Shown: piece by piece, positions 31,998-42,261 of the stretch | Layout: every line of letters starts with the position of its first letter | Position numbering within the stretch: position 1 is the first letter of the stretch | NCBI GenBank assembly: GCA_047495785.1 | Contig: JBLDXI010000050.1 | Location: 62,001-126,000, forward strand | Direction: 5' to 3' | From: Lepidodermella squamata | Lineage: Eukaryota > Gastrotricha | DNA length: 64,000 nucleotides | Notes under the pieces: generated by a model | What the model was told of the DNA's origin: nothing | Database searches by the model: none | The model's input: the letters and a program-made list of their open reading frames with translations, nothing else | Position numbers and translations under genes: made by a program

Positions 31998-33243
31998 ATG
32001 AAAAACGTGCTCGCAACCTTAATTGTTTTGCTGTTCTACGCTGTTGAGTTGGCGTACAGTCAATTGAGTCAAACCTACGGCCTACCTTGCAGTGCCAACT
32101 CGGAATGCAAGGGACCTAACGAAGACTGCTTTTACGCTACCCATCTGGTAAAACTGTCAAATCAAATCGATATTCGAATTTGGAATCATTATTTTTCAAT
32201 TGAAGGACCCGCCCTGCCAAAAAGGCGTATGCGCCTGTAAAAGCTGCTACAAGCTAGTCGATGGATCTTGTGTGAAAAGTAAGCATTCATCTTTCATCCT
32301 AAATACTAATGACAAAGTTCGACTTTTTAGAAAGCTATGTGAATAAAGTTGGGGATGTTTGCACGTCAAAGGCTGGCGAAATTATCACTGTTCCTAACGC
32401 ATTTTGCCCGAATCGAGGCACATTAAGCTGTAAAGTTGGCTCGAGTTCTGGCCCAGTTTGCCCTGGCAATTATTCTTGCGATTCAATACTCGGCGAGGCG
32501 GGTGAATGCTCCGGAGAAGCGACTTGCGATCGGAAAACAAAATCCTGTAAATGCGCGGAGGTCTACCTTAAATTTGACCCAGATCTTCAAATGTGTGTCC
32601 GACGAGAATACGGCGACTCCTGCTCGAAAAATGAGGAGTGCCAAGTTAAAGGGAAGCTCGATCGAAACGGAGAGCTGTCCGGCTTCACCAGCGTTAACGG
32701 AGCTTGCATCGATGGTCAATGCATGTGCGGGTCAGATTCTAAGCCGACGATAGTCAGTTTTCTAAGTCCGGTCACTCAACAGGTGGTTAGCAAGGTGATT
32801 TGCGTGAAAATCGCTGCGAAGGTCGATCTGCTTAGCAACAGCACGTGTGACATTGACCCGGTCGGTTGGAGTAATGAAGATGCTGTTCGGGTGTGCGCTT
32901 CGACCCACATTTGCAGGGCCTGCCCTGAAAACCTGGCTTCTCCAGGTTTCCGACGCACCCGAGATGGATTATGCCGTAAGAATTATAAATCACTGCTGAA
33001 CTTTTCTGAACTCTTTGAATAGGAAAAGTGATCACGTCAAAACTGGTTTCAGAGGAAACATGTGGCCGAAACAGCCCAGTACCAGTGAAGTCAACAATCT
33101 CGCCAACGGATCTGCTCAAGCAAGTTACAACTCAAAAACCAACATCCGGAAAAACAGCTAGCTCAGCTTCGAGGAACGCTATCGCTATTACCAGCTTAAC
33201 AATACTCACTGCTTGTTCATATTTGATCAAAATCCCGCTTTGA
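31998..33243 (+). CDS. EB-module-like cysteine-rich surface protein with possible GPI tail
   Basis: Exons 31998-32147, 32206-32278, 32331-32975 and 33023-33243 (introns 47-58 bp, phases consistent) give 362 residues. The signal peptide is MKNVLATLIVLLFYAVELAYS. Cysteine-rich segments such as PCSANSECKG, QKGVCACKSC, DSCSKNEECQ and NGACIDGQCMCG follow the spacing of EB modules found in secreted proteins of nematodes and arthropods. The last 23 residues (NAIAITSLTILTACSYLIKI and two more) are hydrophobic with no charged residues after them except one Lys. They follow a Ser/Thr-rich spacer, as expected of a GPI-attachment signal. A single membrane helix is the alternative. AATAAA is present at about 33263. 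Confidence 0.8.
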
Positions 33244-33363
33244 TGATTTGTATTTCAAAACAATAAAATGGCTGAAAATCGTGATTTTTATTGATTGCTC
33301 GAATTATCTATCCTAAATGATTCTCAAAAGCTAAGTTTCTCACGGATTCCCTTGAGACTTTCC

Positions 33364-34401
33364 TCAAATTTTGCGAAAAACAGCGCAAATCGAACCGAAG
33401 TTATGGCCGAATTTACTCGGCTCCGCTACGACAAAACGTCGAAATTCGTCCCAGAAAAGCGACGTCACAAACTGCCGACCAGCCTCACTGCGGTACACCG
33501 AAAGGGCGTCACGAAAGTACCGCTCAAACAAACCAGCCATTGCGGTGATGTACTCATCAGCAAATTTGTTAACGTCCCCATGCTTCGCGAAATTTTGGTA
33601 AAAATCGCTGGTCGACAGCGGCAATTGCTCTGCCTTGATTAGCTCAAGCGAGTTGATAGTCGTTATGTCTTCGAATTGACGCCAGGCTATCGGGATGTTG
33701 AAGTTCAACAGCTCATTCTCTGTTATGACTTTCCGCTCAACGAGAAGCCAAGCGCACCAATACATGGCTTCGAAAACATCGGCGGCTGATTTAGTAGCAG
33801 TCCAAGTAGTTAAGACTAGAGTCCCTCCTCGCGCCAACTCATCGCTTCTGGCTCGTAGGAAACTGGTCCAATCCTCAGAGGCTTGGTGATTGAATGCGGC
33901 CAGCTCTTCGTCCGAAGCGAACAAAGACGTGCAGTGGCGGTTGATTTTAGCTGGCAGCTTTGATAGCCAACTCAAGCCTCCATTGCTCAAACCAAGATGA
34001 AGGCAGTTATCGGGTATGATTTGAGTTAAAGGGCTCAGACCAGACGCTAGGTAATTCGCGTTTTTGATTGCTTTCAAAACAGATTTCGTGCTCGATTGAT
34101 GGTAATCGAAAATTCTGCTCCAGTTCAAGTCAGCTCGGCCTTGTTCCGCATAAATGATTGAATGTATAGACTCATCGCCGTATTTTTCTCGCAAGGCATT
34201 GATAGCAGTAATAACTGATGAAGAGCTAGATTCGGGGGAAGTCACGCCGAAATTTGCGATGAAAAATGGCGAATTGTGAGAAATCTGGGCCGAGTGGTGC
34301 TCCACGGCTAGTAGAACGTGATTATTCAACATTTCGTTGTGCGGCTGGTCCTCGCACTCGTCCATTTCGTTTTTTGAGTTGAAACTTCCGGTAGAAAGCA
34401 T
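33364..34401 (-). CDS. Degenerate SABATH-type carboxyl methyltransferase homologue
   Basis: A single-exon frame of 345 residues starting MLSTGSFNSKNEMDE. It aligns throughout with the two intact methyltransferases here: FIANFGVTSPESSSSS against their FGSSTGANSSEAMS, PDNCLHLGLSNGGLSWLSKLP against the LHW-S-K-P segment, FLRARSDELARGGTLVL, and a C-terminal FGHNFGSICAVFRK. The SAM-binding core has changed (the ADFG Asp is Asn, and the STGAN turn is lost). The N-terminal YNSHSxNQ motif and the substrate-site His (LHW to LSW) are also absent. The frame is nevertheless intact, so it may be a non-catalytic paralogue retained for another role. It lies tail-to-tail with the EB-like gene, 120 bases away. 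Confidence 0.75.
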   Translation of the reverse strand: MLSTGSFNSKNEMDECEDQPHNEMLNNHVLLAVEHHSAQISHNSPFFIANFGVTSPESSSSSVITAINALREKYGDESIHSIIYAEQGRADLNWSRIFDYHQSSTKSVLKAIKNANYLASGLSPLTQIIPDNCLHLGLSNGGLSWLSKLPAKINRHCTSLFASDEELAAFNHQASEDWTSFLRARSDELARGGTLVLTTWTATKSAADVFEAMYWCAWLLVERKVITENELLNFNIPIAWRQFEDITTINSLELIKAEQLPLSTSDFYQNFAKHGDVNKFADEYITAMAGLFERYFRDALSVYRSEAGRQFVTSLFWDEFRRFVVAEPSKFGHNFGSICAVFRKI

Positions 34402-35204
34402 TTTTCACTAACTGGTTTCACGCAGTGTTAGGAAGTATTTTTTGTTTTCCGTCTGTGGGCTAGCGGTCAGTGTCAGCTCAATGAATAAATTACTCGATAG
34501 CATTTCACAAAATTGGGATTCCTGAATACTCATTTCACGATACCTCAGCGTATGAAGAAGGATTCTCGAGCTGGGGGCAGGTGCTGGGGTGTCGCGACGC
34601 CCCAGCTCCGGGGCTCTAGCCAGAGGAAGGCTGAAAAACCACAGGGGGGACCCTTTGGTTTCTTTGCTGGGTCCTGGAAAACAAGTTGAAAACACTTCCG
34701 TATCCTACTTCGCACAGTGATTCCAACCCTAATTTGAGTTCTAAAGACCTCAACTTTTCGGTTTCTCTGCTTGGACGTCTCGAATCTTGCAGGCAGAAAA
34801 TGATGATCTTAAGGGAGGAATGCAGTGAGAAACCCCGGATTCTACATTCATCAATTACTTCATTGCAACAGAGTGAAGCGAAATTTGAGCCTTCACTGGA
34901 GCATGGAATTTAGGCAGCTCGGTGCTTTTCTCGCTATGTGTGGCGGAAAAACTGAATTAAAACAATACCATAATTGAAAAAACACCGCAAAACTCGCAAT
35001 TGTGTGTAACAAAATGCTAAGAGTATGCATGTAACATTGTCACACGCTGTGAGATGTGCATTTCAAACAATAGAAATCTAGCTGTTTTTCGCACCAGATA
35101 TACTGCGCAATTATGTATGCGCACTTTTGCAACTCAGGCTCGAGATTTGACACTTGACAACACACGCGCCGGGTTGCATTTAATCATAGAGAGAGAAAGA
35201 GAAG
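34402..35204. other. Intergenic with one R1 repeat
   Basis: Apart from the R1 copy at 34581-34720, only short unsupported frames. No RNA gene was recognised. Confidence 0.5.
34581..34720 (-). repeat. Dispersed repeat R1, copy 3 (inverted)
   Basis: Contains gtgctggggtgtcgcgacg, a cagggggga block, ccctttggtttctttgc, gaaaacaagttgaaaac and ends tatcctacttcgcacagtg. It is the most complete of the four copies and aligns with 10140-10303 along its length. Confidence 0.75.
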
Positions 35205-36513
35205 ATGGAAACATCGGTAATTGTTTCCCACACTTGGCACATTATCAAGCTATGGCTCATTATCAATCTTGCAAAATATTCACAATCATCAGGTTTGATT
35301 ACTTACAGAATAATTCTTATTCAGAAAGTTAGTATAATGCATTCCTGTATTTTGTAGAAATGGTTTCTGGCGATTGGGAAGTTATGCAAAATACAAGATG
35401 CATTGGTGGCGAGAAGATAAAAAAGCCAGCTCATAGCATTTTATCATGCTCAGATTGGTGTCTGGCGAATCCTGACTGCACAGGCTTCAACGTTAACAAA
35501 TACGACGCGAGATGTGTCGCAAGATCTCATTGCGAAATGATTACGAGTGGCGACGCAACTTTCTATCGGAAACGGACAAGGAAGATAGAAGCAAAGAAAA
35601 TCATCGGTCAGTTTGAATATTTTCATCAAACCTCAAAATCAGAGTAACGGAATCACTTCATCAACTTCTAATTTTTTAATTAAATTAATTTTGCATTTTT
35701 TTATGAATTTATTTTATTTTAAATTCTTTTTTGAAGAAACCTATATCAACATCTTTAATTTCAGAATTTGTTGGGCTTTCTGACTAAATTCTCTGTTATT
35801 TATTGCCATATTATACGTTTAGACGTGACATTGTTCGACAAACCGGACTATGATGAGTACTACTTATTTCTCGATCCCGAGCAAACAACAGTAAAAACGA
35901 GGCGAACAACAACTACAACACCTGAGCCCTTTTCTACTTCCTCCCCACTTTGGGATGTTCAGGAAGGCAAGAAATGCAAAGGCGGCGCTCGGTTGGGCTT
36001 TATCAGCCTTAACAACGGCATTTGCGCAGCACTTTGCATGAAAATCGAAGACTGTACCGGGTTCAACGTTGAAAAGGACGGTTTTTGCACGGCTAGGAGT
36101 CGGTGTTCGATTGCCGACAGTGAGACAACGATTTTCTTCCGAAAACGAGAAGGCTCCCCTCCAGCTGGAGAACCTGTATTAGAAAAGGAAACGAAACCAA
36201 GTCGAGGAAAGACTCATATCCCCAAGATCCTGGAATGTAAGTTCCTTCGCTTTCAATTTTCGAGATCTTTGATTTCGCTCCATTTCCTATAGCTAAATGG
36301 GAGGTGAATAGGAAAATGCGGTGCATTGGTGGCAGTAAAGTCGGTCCTCAATCAAATGAAGCTGGGGATTGTGCTGAGGCGTGCCTTAAGGCCAAGGAAT
36401 GCGATGGCTACAATTTGAATGACAATGGGCAGTGCATTGCGAGGGCGAATTGTCAATTAGTTGATGACGACCGAGCAACTTTTATAAAGAAAAAACGTAT
36501 TGACGCTGAATAA
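35205..36513 (+). CDS. Secreted three-domain PAN/apple-like protein
   Basis: Exons 35205-35292, 35358-35606, 35823-36236 and 36293-36513, with all introns phase 1, give 323 residues. The start was chosen because METSVIVSHTWHIIKLWLII forms a signal-anchor-like leader in the frame that splices correctly; no other upstream ATG fits the phase. Three similar modules follow, roughly one per exon. Module 1 has RCIGGEKI, SCSDWCLANPDC, GFNV and CVARSHC. Module 2 has KCKGGARL, ICAALCMKIEDC, GFNV and CTARSRC. Module 3 has RCIGGSKV, DCAEACLKAKEC, GYNL and CIARANC. Symmetric phase-1 introns around modules are typical of shuffled extracellular domains. A TTTTTPEP linker precedes module 2. Confidence 0.75.
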
Positions 36514-37100
36514 ATTAGAAAAACCTTGGAAGTTTGAGTGAATTTTAGATGCAATTTTTCCGGATATTTTATATCCCATTCACAATAAGAGACCTACTTG
36601 ATTACTATCTCATGGGCTTTTTTGTTTTTTTCCAAAATTTTGTTGGCCACGAAATATGACTTCCCCTCTCATTTTAGAGTTTCTCATCACTTTCATTCCC
36701 TTTGATTTCGTTACTTATGGTACACGCTGTGTTTCAGCCGAAAACCATGCGTAGTCGGCGCATTAAATTTTACCGAGGAAAATTCCAAGTCTCTCGGCCT
36801 TCACATGATACGCAGCTGATTAGCTAGATTCGACTTTTGACCACTGCAAGGTTGGACGTTTCAAGTCACATTTGGAGTTGTCGGGGGGCATATGACGTGG
36901 TTGTAATTCGCATTCATTAAGGAACGAGTACCTCGTGTTACTTGAAGTAGTAATATGTGGAATGCACGGACTTATAACTTCGAGCTTAACCCTTACTGAA
37001 CCACATTTTTCAAAAAATTAGCCATATCAAATTTCACCAGAAACAAAATAAGATAGCAATCTTACGCTTCTCTTATGAACTCTTGTCACTCGAAATAAAA
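36514..37100. other. Intergenic, nothing recognised
   Basis: AT-rich 3' and 5' flanks. No repeat family or RNA gene was seen. Confidence 0.45.
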
Positions 37101-39389
37101 ATGAACGCTTTCAACCTATGCTTTATTCTTGCAGGCGCTTTCCGGCTATGCTTGGCGGAGAAGGTCCTCAAAATAGTTACATTTGCTCAGATAACCAGTG
37201 CGAATGCTGCTGCTAACGTCAGAATGGGTGATTACTGTATTGCCTCGTACCAAGTCGCCGTGAATGCTGCGAATGACGACCCACAAATTCTCCCCGGCTA
37301 CAAAATCGAACTCGAGGTTTTCGACGAAGGGATCGCTGGGGCTAATACTCTAAAGTCTCTACTAAATACCAGCGAAATGCTTGGAGACCAACTTGCGCCA
37401 GTTATTGTTGGGCAAGTCATCAATTGCCAATTTTTACAGCCTGTTGTAAAGCAGTTGAGAATGATCCAGGTATCCTATGGTTGCGGTTCTATTGGGTTGA
37501 GCTACCCCAGGTCCCACTACAACGCTTTGTATTCGACAGGCGGGTCAATCGAGGGCGAATTCTTTATGTTCCTCAAGTTCATAGTTGCAATGGGAAAATG
37601 GCGCCAAATCGGGCTTGTATCAACAACTTCTTCTCTCGACGCAGCCTTAATGCGATCGATAGTCAACCACGCGTCTAACAGCAACATCTCAGTTGTCTCG
37701 ATCATAGCAGATGAAGACTTCGCCAAACTTGATTTCGCTTACGAAATGAAAGCTAGTGATGCTAGGATCTTCATTTTCGCTGGCGCTAATCCGATATCGA
37801 AGTTGGCCGCTAGGTTTGTTTGCCAGGCTTACAAAGTTGGAATAAGAGGGCCAAATTACGCGTTCCTAATGCTTTACTCAACGCTCTACTCGGTTGATTT
37901 GAAGGCTACTCTACCAGCGGAATGTGACTCTATGGATATAGTCAAGGCCCAGGCGAAGATTACTGTTTTCTTCGGCTTGAACAAAAGTTTGGGTGGACCT
38001 ATGGCTGGGAACGGTAGTCTTGGCTACGGTCCAGCAGAGTTCGAAAGCCGTTTGAAGGTCGCAATTGGTAACAAAACTGGATTAGACTACATCGCCCGGA
38101 TGTTTTGCCACGACGCAATGATGGCGGCTATTTCGATATTGAACTCGACTGAATACAAACTCAGAAGATCGAATCTAACCTTGAGTGATTGGAAAAAGGC
38201 GCCTGATTTTGTTCAACAAGTCGTGAACACCTCTGCAACGGAACTTGATATTGTAACATTGAGATCTGGGCGAATTTTCTATTCGAGCCGGTTGGAAATC
38301 GAGAATCAGCCGAGTACGGCTTCGATAACTACAAGCCTATCTGATATTCGCCATTTTTACACAATCAGCGCTTTGAACGCGAAGAATGGCTCGCTTTCCC
38401 TGTCGAATTACCTCATCGAACCTTTCCCGAATTCCAAGGCTATGTGGACAACTTTGAGTGGTAACCCGCCTAAAGATTTGTCTAGCGTGGCTAATCTAAA
38501 AATCGACATGTCGGCTGTCTCAAGGATTGTCCTGATTCTAGTTGTCTCAGCCATTTCGATATGTCAGCTAGCTGTGTCTGTTTTTTCGAGGATCAGACGC
38601 GTTGACATATTTTTCGATAGGACTAGCTCGAGCTTCGTCACTGTCGGGTGTTTTGTACTCAACGCGGCTGTAATTACCCAAGCTATTGAAGGCATTTCAT
38701 GCGTCTTAATCGTTGCTCTGCCTATATTGGGTTTCACCCTGATCAATGCTACCTTTCTGTCCAGGACTATAACATTTCATCCCCATATTCGTTATAAATC
38801 GATTGCTGAAGTAACGAGTAACACCGTGACCAGCTTCCCAAAAAGCTCGTCTCGAAGAAGAAAAGGAAGTCGCTACTCGCAAAAACCGAAAAGGCAACGA
38901 AAATTATCTCCGAGCCAGATTTCACGCTTTTCTAGTGGCTTCGTAACATCTACAATACTCCTTTGCGGATTGGCGTTGATCCTGTGGCTTGCTGTAATCC
39001 ACCCTGTCAGTTATACCATAGTTTCGAGTGAAATACAGTTCAGCAATGAGTTGGACTCGTATTATACAACTGAGGCCCTCGTTTGCACCGGGGTTGATTT
39101 CAAGTCTTGGATTGGAGGATTTCTCGGTTTCAACTTACTGATTTTGGTCATCGGCCTATTTTTCGCGTTTGAGGTTAAATCGATTGCGAAACCTGTAGAA
39201 TATCAAAAGGATATTGTCACGTATCAAATTGCAACGCTTAATAGCTTGGCGATACTGTGTGCTTCTACGCTTATTACAGTCGGCTTCCGTTCTTGGTTCG
39301 ACAGCTTATTGGTTATAACTATCAGCGAGATCGTTTACTCAACAACATCATTTTTCATTGTTTTTTCGACTGTGCTGTTCCAAAAGTGA
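37101..39389 (+). CDS. Class C GPCR, GABA-B-receptor-like
   Basis: An intronless frame from ATG 37101 gives 762 residues. The signal peptide is MNAFNLCFILAGAFRLCLA. Residues about 20-450 form a Venus-flytrap (ANF-receptor-type) ligand-binding domain, with VLKIVTFAQI, LPGYKIELEVFDEG, PVIVGQV and KWRQIGLVSTTSS. The MWTTLSGNPPKDLS segment matches the W-x-G-G-x-P-P-x-D linker of GABA-B receptors, and it runs directly into seven membrane helices with no cysteine-rich domain. This is the GABA-B rather than the metabotropic-glutamate architecture. The second intracellular loop is unusually basic (SSRRRKGSRYSQKPKRQRK). The ligand cannot be deduced. A paralogue on the opposite strand at 50771-53349 has one intron; this copy has none. 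Confidence 0.9.
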   Translation: MNAFNLCFILAGAFRLCLAEKVLKIVTFAQITSANAAANVRMGDYCIASYQVAVNAANDDPQILPGYKIELEVFDEGIAGANTLKSLLNTSEMLGDQLAPVIVGQVINCQFLQPVVKQLRMIQVSYGCGSIGLSYPRSHYNALYSTGGSIEGEFFMFLKFIVAMGKWRQIGLVSTTSSLDAALMRSIVNHASNSNISVVSIIADEDFAKLDFAYEMKASDARIFIFAGANPISKLAARFVCQAYKVGIRGPNYAFLMLYSTLYSVDLKATLPAECDSMDIVKAQAKITVFFGLNKSLGGPMAGNGSLGYGPAEFESRLKVAIGNKTGLDYIARMFCHDAMMAAISILNSTEYKLRRSNLTLSDWKKAPDFVQQVVNTSATELDIVTLRSGRIFYSSRLEIENQPSTASITTSLSDIRHFYTISALNAKNGSLSLSNYLIEPFPNSKAMWTTLSGNPPKDLSSVANLKIDMSAVSRIVLILVVSAISICQLAVSVFSRIRRVDIFFDRTSSSFVTVGCFVLNAAVITQAIEGISCVLIVALPILGFTLINATFLSRTITFHPHIRYKSIAEVTSNTVTSFPKSSSRRRKGSRYSQKPKRQRKLSPSQISRFSSGFVTSTILLCGLALILWLAVIHPVSYTIVSSEIQFSNELDSYYTTEALVCTGVDFKSWIGGFLGFNLLILVIGLFFAFEVKSIAKPVEYQKDIVTYQIATLNSLAILCASTLITVGFRSWFDSLLVITISEIVYSTTSFFIVFSTVLFQK

Positions 39390-39781
39390 CACCTGTTTCA
39401 TATTCAACCAAATATGAAGTGCGAAAATATATAATATGTGGCAACAAGTGAAATGTGAGATTTTGGAAAATGTTGTAACGTATGGATCTCACTTTTGTGG
39501 GCTCATCTTAAATGCGTCTGACTAATGCACGAAGTAGGATCCTCGAACCTCTCAAACGGTGGTTACGGTACCGTGGATTCCACCCAAGTAACCCGCTAGA
39601 AACCTATATCATAATGTTTGTAAATTTATTTTGCTTTTGCTTTTGCTTTTGCTTTTGCTTTTGCTTTTGCTTACAATTTTCACTACTGTCTTTATTATAA
39701 TCATATCGCTCAGGATACGAAATTGAATTTGCTACTTTTTAGAGTCCCCAGTAACTTTAGTCATAATAATTTCGTCCATAC
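39390..39781. other. Short intergenic region
   Basis: Contains a gcgaagta-like word (gcacgaagtaggatcc at about 39528) as in R1, but no further R1 similarity, and the microsatellite below. The last exon expected for the broken GPCR on the minus strand is absent from here. Confidence 0.5.
39629..39672. repeat. Hexanucleotide microsatellite (cttttg)n
   Basis: About seven uninterrupted copies of the unit cttttg. Simple sequence. Confidence 0.85.
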
Positions 39782-40846
39782 CAGTAATTAAAAGCTAGGC
39801 CAACTGTTGAGACCTGAACAGCGAATAGGAAAAAAATGAGAGCGGCAGCCAGGGTGTCAGCTTCCCCACTCAGTCTTTGATTGAAGGAACCGCACAGTCC
39901 AACAGCGGTAATCGATTCATTTCCTACACTGCTGTGATTATTCACTAACAGGAACTGCTCATAGCCAAGCGATGTTAAAGGCCCAATAACAAATACCAAT
40001 GAGTAAAGTGCGCAGACGGCAAAGCAGCCGAGAGTCATGAAGATCAGCTGAAGTTTTTCGAAATATAATTATTAAGTGTTATCAGCAGTGAGTGATCTGG
40101 AGCTTTATTTTCCAAAATTACTTGAGTGGTAAATAAGTTTCCCGTTTGGGTAAATCTTATGGCGGTACCCAATTTCATTTTATTCAGTACTTATCTAACC
40201 ATTTCATTAGGTTATTTAACTGGTTAAGGTTTGGTTAGGGTTAGGTTTATGCTTAGAGGCTGGGACTTGAAACTAAGGATTTGGAACTGATGGGATAATT
40301 TGGTACAGATTTCAATGATGTTTGGTAGTGGATTAAATAATTCGGTGATTAATTCACTATTCCTATCCCTCAAGGTTTTGAAGAGTGAGCTATTTATCTC
40401 AGCGGTCATCTTTAGGTTTCCGAGGAGAATCGACCACGCCGAATCGAATGACGGCGTCAATTTCAGAAAATTTGCAGTCCCAAGGAGCTCTGTCGATATA
40501 TGCGAATGAACTAAAATCCAACGGCCTACCTTGCGAGTATTCGATCGGTAGAGGGTCTTCGAGGTAACGCACATCCTACGCTCGTAACTGATTATCAGGT
40601 TGGCAAAGCAACCAAACGGACCGGTGGAATTTCCGATCCACCAATTCACGGTGCAAGCAACAGGTCCGAGTTCCCAATAGCCCGTGCGGAGTGTAACCAG
40701 CATGCCCCCCGACCAGCTGACAGTCCATAAGACATTTCGCGCGGCTAGAACAGCATTTAGGGCAAGAAAGTTTCGCTTCACATTCTCATCACCCAGCCGC
40801 CTCCTGGCATTACAATAGCAGTTGCTTTCGAACTGTTATTAGCCAT
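39782..40846 (-). pseudogene. Broken duplicate of the rhodopsin-like GPCR at 42262-43906
   Basis: It begins with ATG at 40846 and MANNSSKATAIVMPGGGWVM, matching the intact gene. It then jumps to the NVKRNFLALN segment just before TM2, deleting about 170 bases that include TM1 and shifting the frame to an immediate TGA. TM2-TM3 (LALNAVLAARNVLW, ELGPVACTVNWW, SYERRMCV) and the TM4-TM5 exon (40038-39782) remain readable with equivalent splice sites. The third exon, carrying TM6 and TM7, is missing: downstream lies only the microsatellite and the end of the class C receptor. Two independent lesions make a functional receptor very unlikely. Confidence 0.85.
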
Positions 40847-40983
40847 TTACTTAACGAGAGGTTGTCTGATTTGTTAACAACAGAGGTCAGAGAGCTCATA
40901 GAGGAAAACGAGGAAAAAATGCAGCCGGAGGATTGCGGGCGTCAATCAATCAATCAAAGACGGAAATCGCAGGAGGTTCTTTA

Positions 40984-41253
40984 ATGTTCAAATTTCAACT
41001 ATTGCTCGTTTTCACTGTTCATTATATACTTCCGCATTATATACGCGCAAAGCGCAATGGCGGGAATGGAATTTTAGAATTTGCTAAGGAAGACAGGCGC
41101 CTCAACTATGCCGAATATGTTCTGGTTACCTACATTTGCCAATCATACCAAGTAACGCGAGTTGTTCAGAGTATTATTTCAGAGAGCCAGTACCCTAGTG
41201 AGGGTATGGCTCAGGAATTAACCAGATTTTTGTCAGATGGGTTGAAAGATTGA
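40984..41253 (+). CDS. Small secreted protein, unknown
   Basis: An 89-residue single-exon frame starting MFKFQLLLVFTVHYILPHY, a likely signal peptide. The mature part has charged and helical character (FAKEDRRLNYAEYV, TRVVQSIISESQ) and one cysteine. An aataaa lies 18 bases after the stop. No family is recognised. The 5' flank aligns with the region upstream of the intact GPCR (gaaatcgcaggaggt), so the start sits at the edge of the duplicated GPCR block. The frame may therefore be fortuitous. Confidence 0.4.
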   Translation: MFKFQLLLVFTVHYILPHYIRAKRNGGNGILEFAKEDRRLNYAEYVLVTYICQSYQVTRVVQSIISESQYPSEGMAQELTRFLSDGLKD

Positions 41254-42261
41254 GGGGTTTGAGAGGTAAAAATAAACTTAGCGAATGGTCACTTTCTCGC
41301 CCCTATCTTACAATTTTATACCATTTTAATGAAGAAAACTGCGCGATATGTTTATTTTATCGAGTTTTGTTGCTTTGTGCTGTGCGCGCGCTTTAATTTG
41401 GCTTACACTTCACTTTCAACTGTTGGTAATCGCTCCATTTACCTCAACGTTGCAGGGTATTCGGTTTAAACTCCAACCAGGATAAACCAGTTCATACCGG
41501 TTGTTTTAGATCCTGATATACCGCGGTTTTTTCAAATAGCGGTTTTTGGGGTGTTTTCATGCAAAAAACATCAAATGTTCATAGTTGACAGCCAGCCAGA
41601 AGTCGTCGAAGAGTCATTATGTCCCCGAGATCAATACCACACAGCTGAAATACTTCAGAAAGACTACATTGTATCACATAAAATCGATTTGGCAAACTTT
41701 TGCAAAATCGATCACTCAGTTACCAATAATCGATAATCGATATTCGATACGTGATGCGGGTGATTCGATGTCACCAACGTGTTCAGCGGCAAATACTACA
41801 TTAGATCCCAAATTTTCATGGCGAGTAATGAAACTATCGTGAAATCAGTTTTACTTCCGCTGGGGTATAATTGGGCGGTGTTAGACCTTTCAAATTGGAA
41901 ATTTTCATATAAAATCGGCAAAACCGCTGCTTTTGTCGTTGAAACCCCCCATAGAGACCCCGGCCGGGTAACTATTCACGGCGGATCAGAATCCGTTTTC
42001 AGAATTTTACTATCTATCGTACTTCCGGAGATGACTATACTCCCGGGACCATTTTTCAGCGATCGGCCGAAGGAAGCGAAGGTCATTGCTAACCACCGTG
42101 AAATCAGCTCCAGTGTAACATTGACTATTTATTTTTTTGAGTCAATATTGAGTCCACAATGTTAGCCTCAACATTGTTTATGCGAGGTAACAATCTGCTT
42201 AACGAGAAACCAACGACTTGACTGCTGATGATGCAGACATTCCCAGAGCAGCAGTGTTTTT
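41254..42261. other. Intergenic, no gene supported
   Basis: A plus-strand frame of 128 codons (41779-42165) lacks a signal peptide, domain or splice partner. Otherwise nothing recognised. Confidence 0.4.

Noticed and set aside
40230-40250. ggttagggttagg, similar to the TTAGGG telomere repeat
   Set aside because: Only two units, located inside a pseudogene intron; far too short to be an interstitial telomere tract.
41779-42165. 128-codon plus-strand frame
   Set aside because: No domain, no leader and no conserved partner in the duplicated GPCR block.
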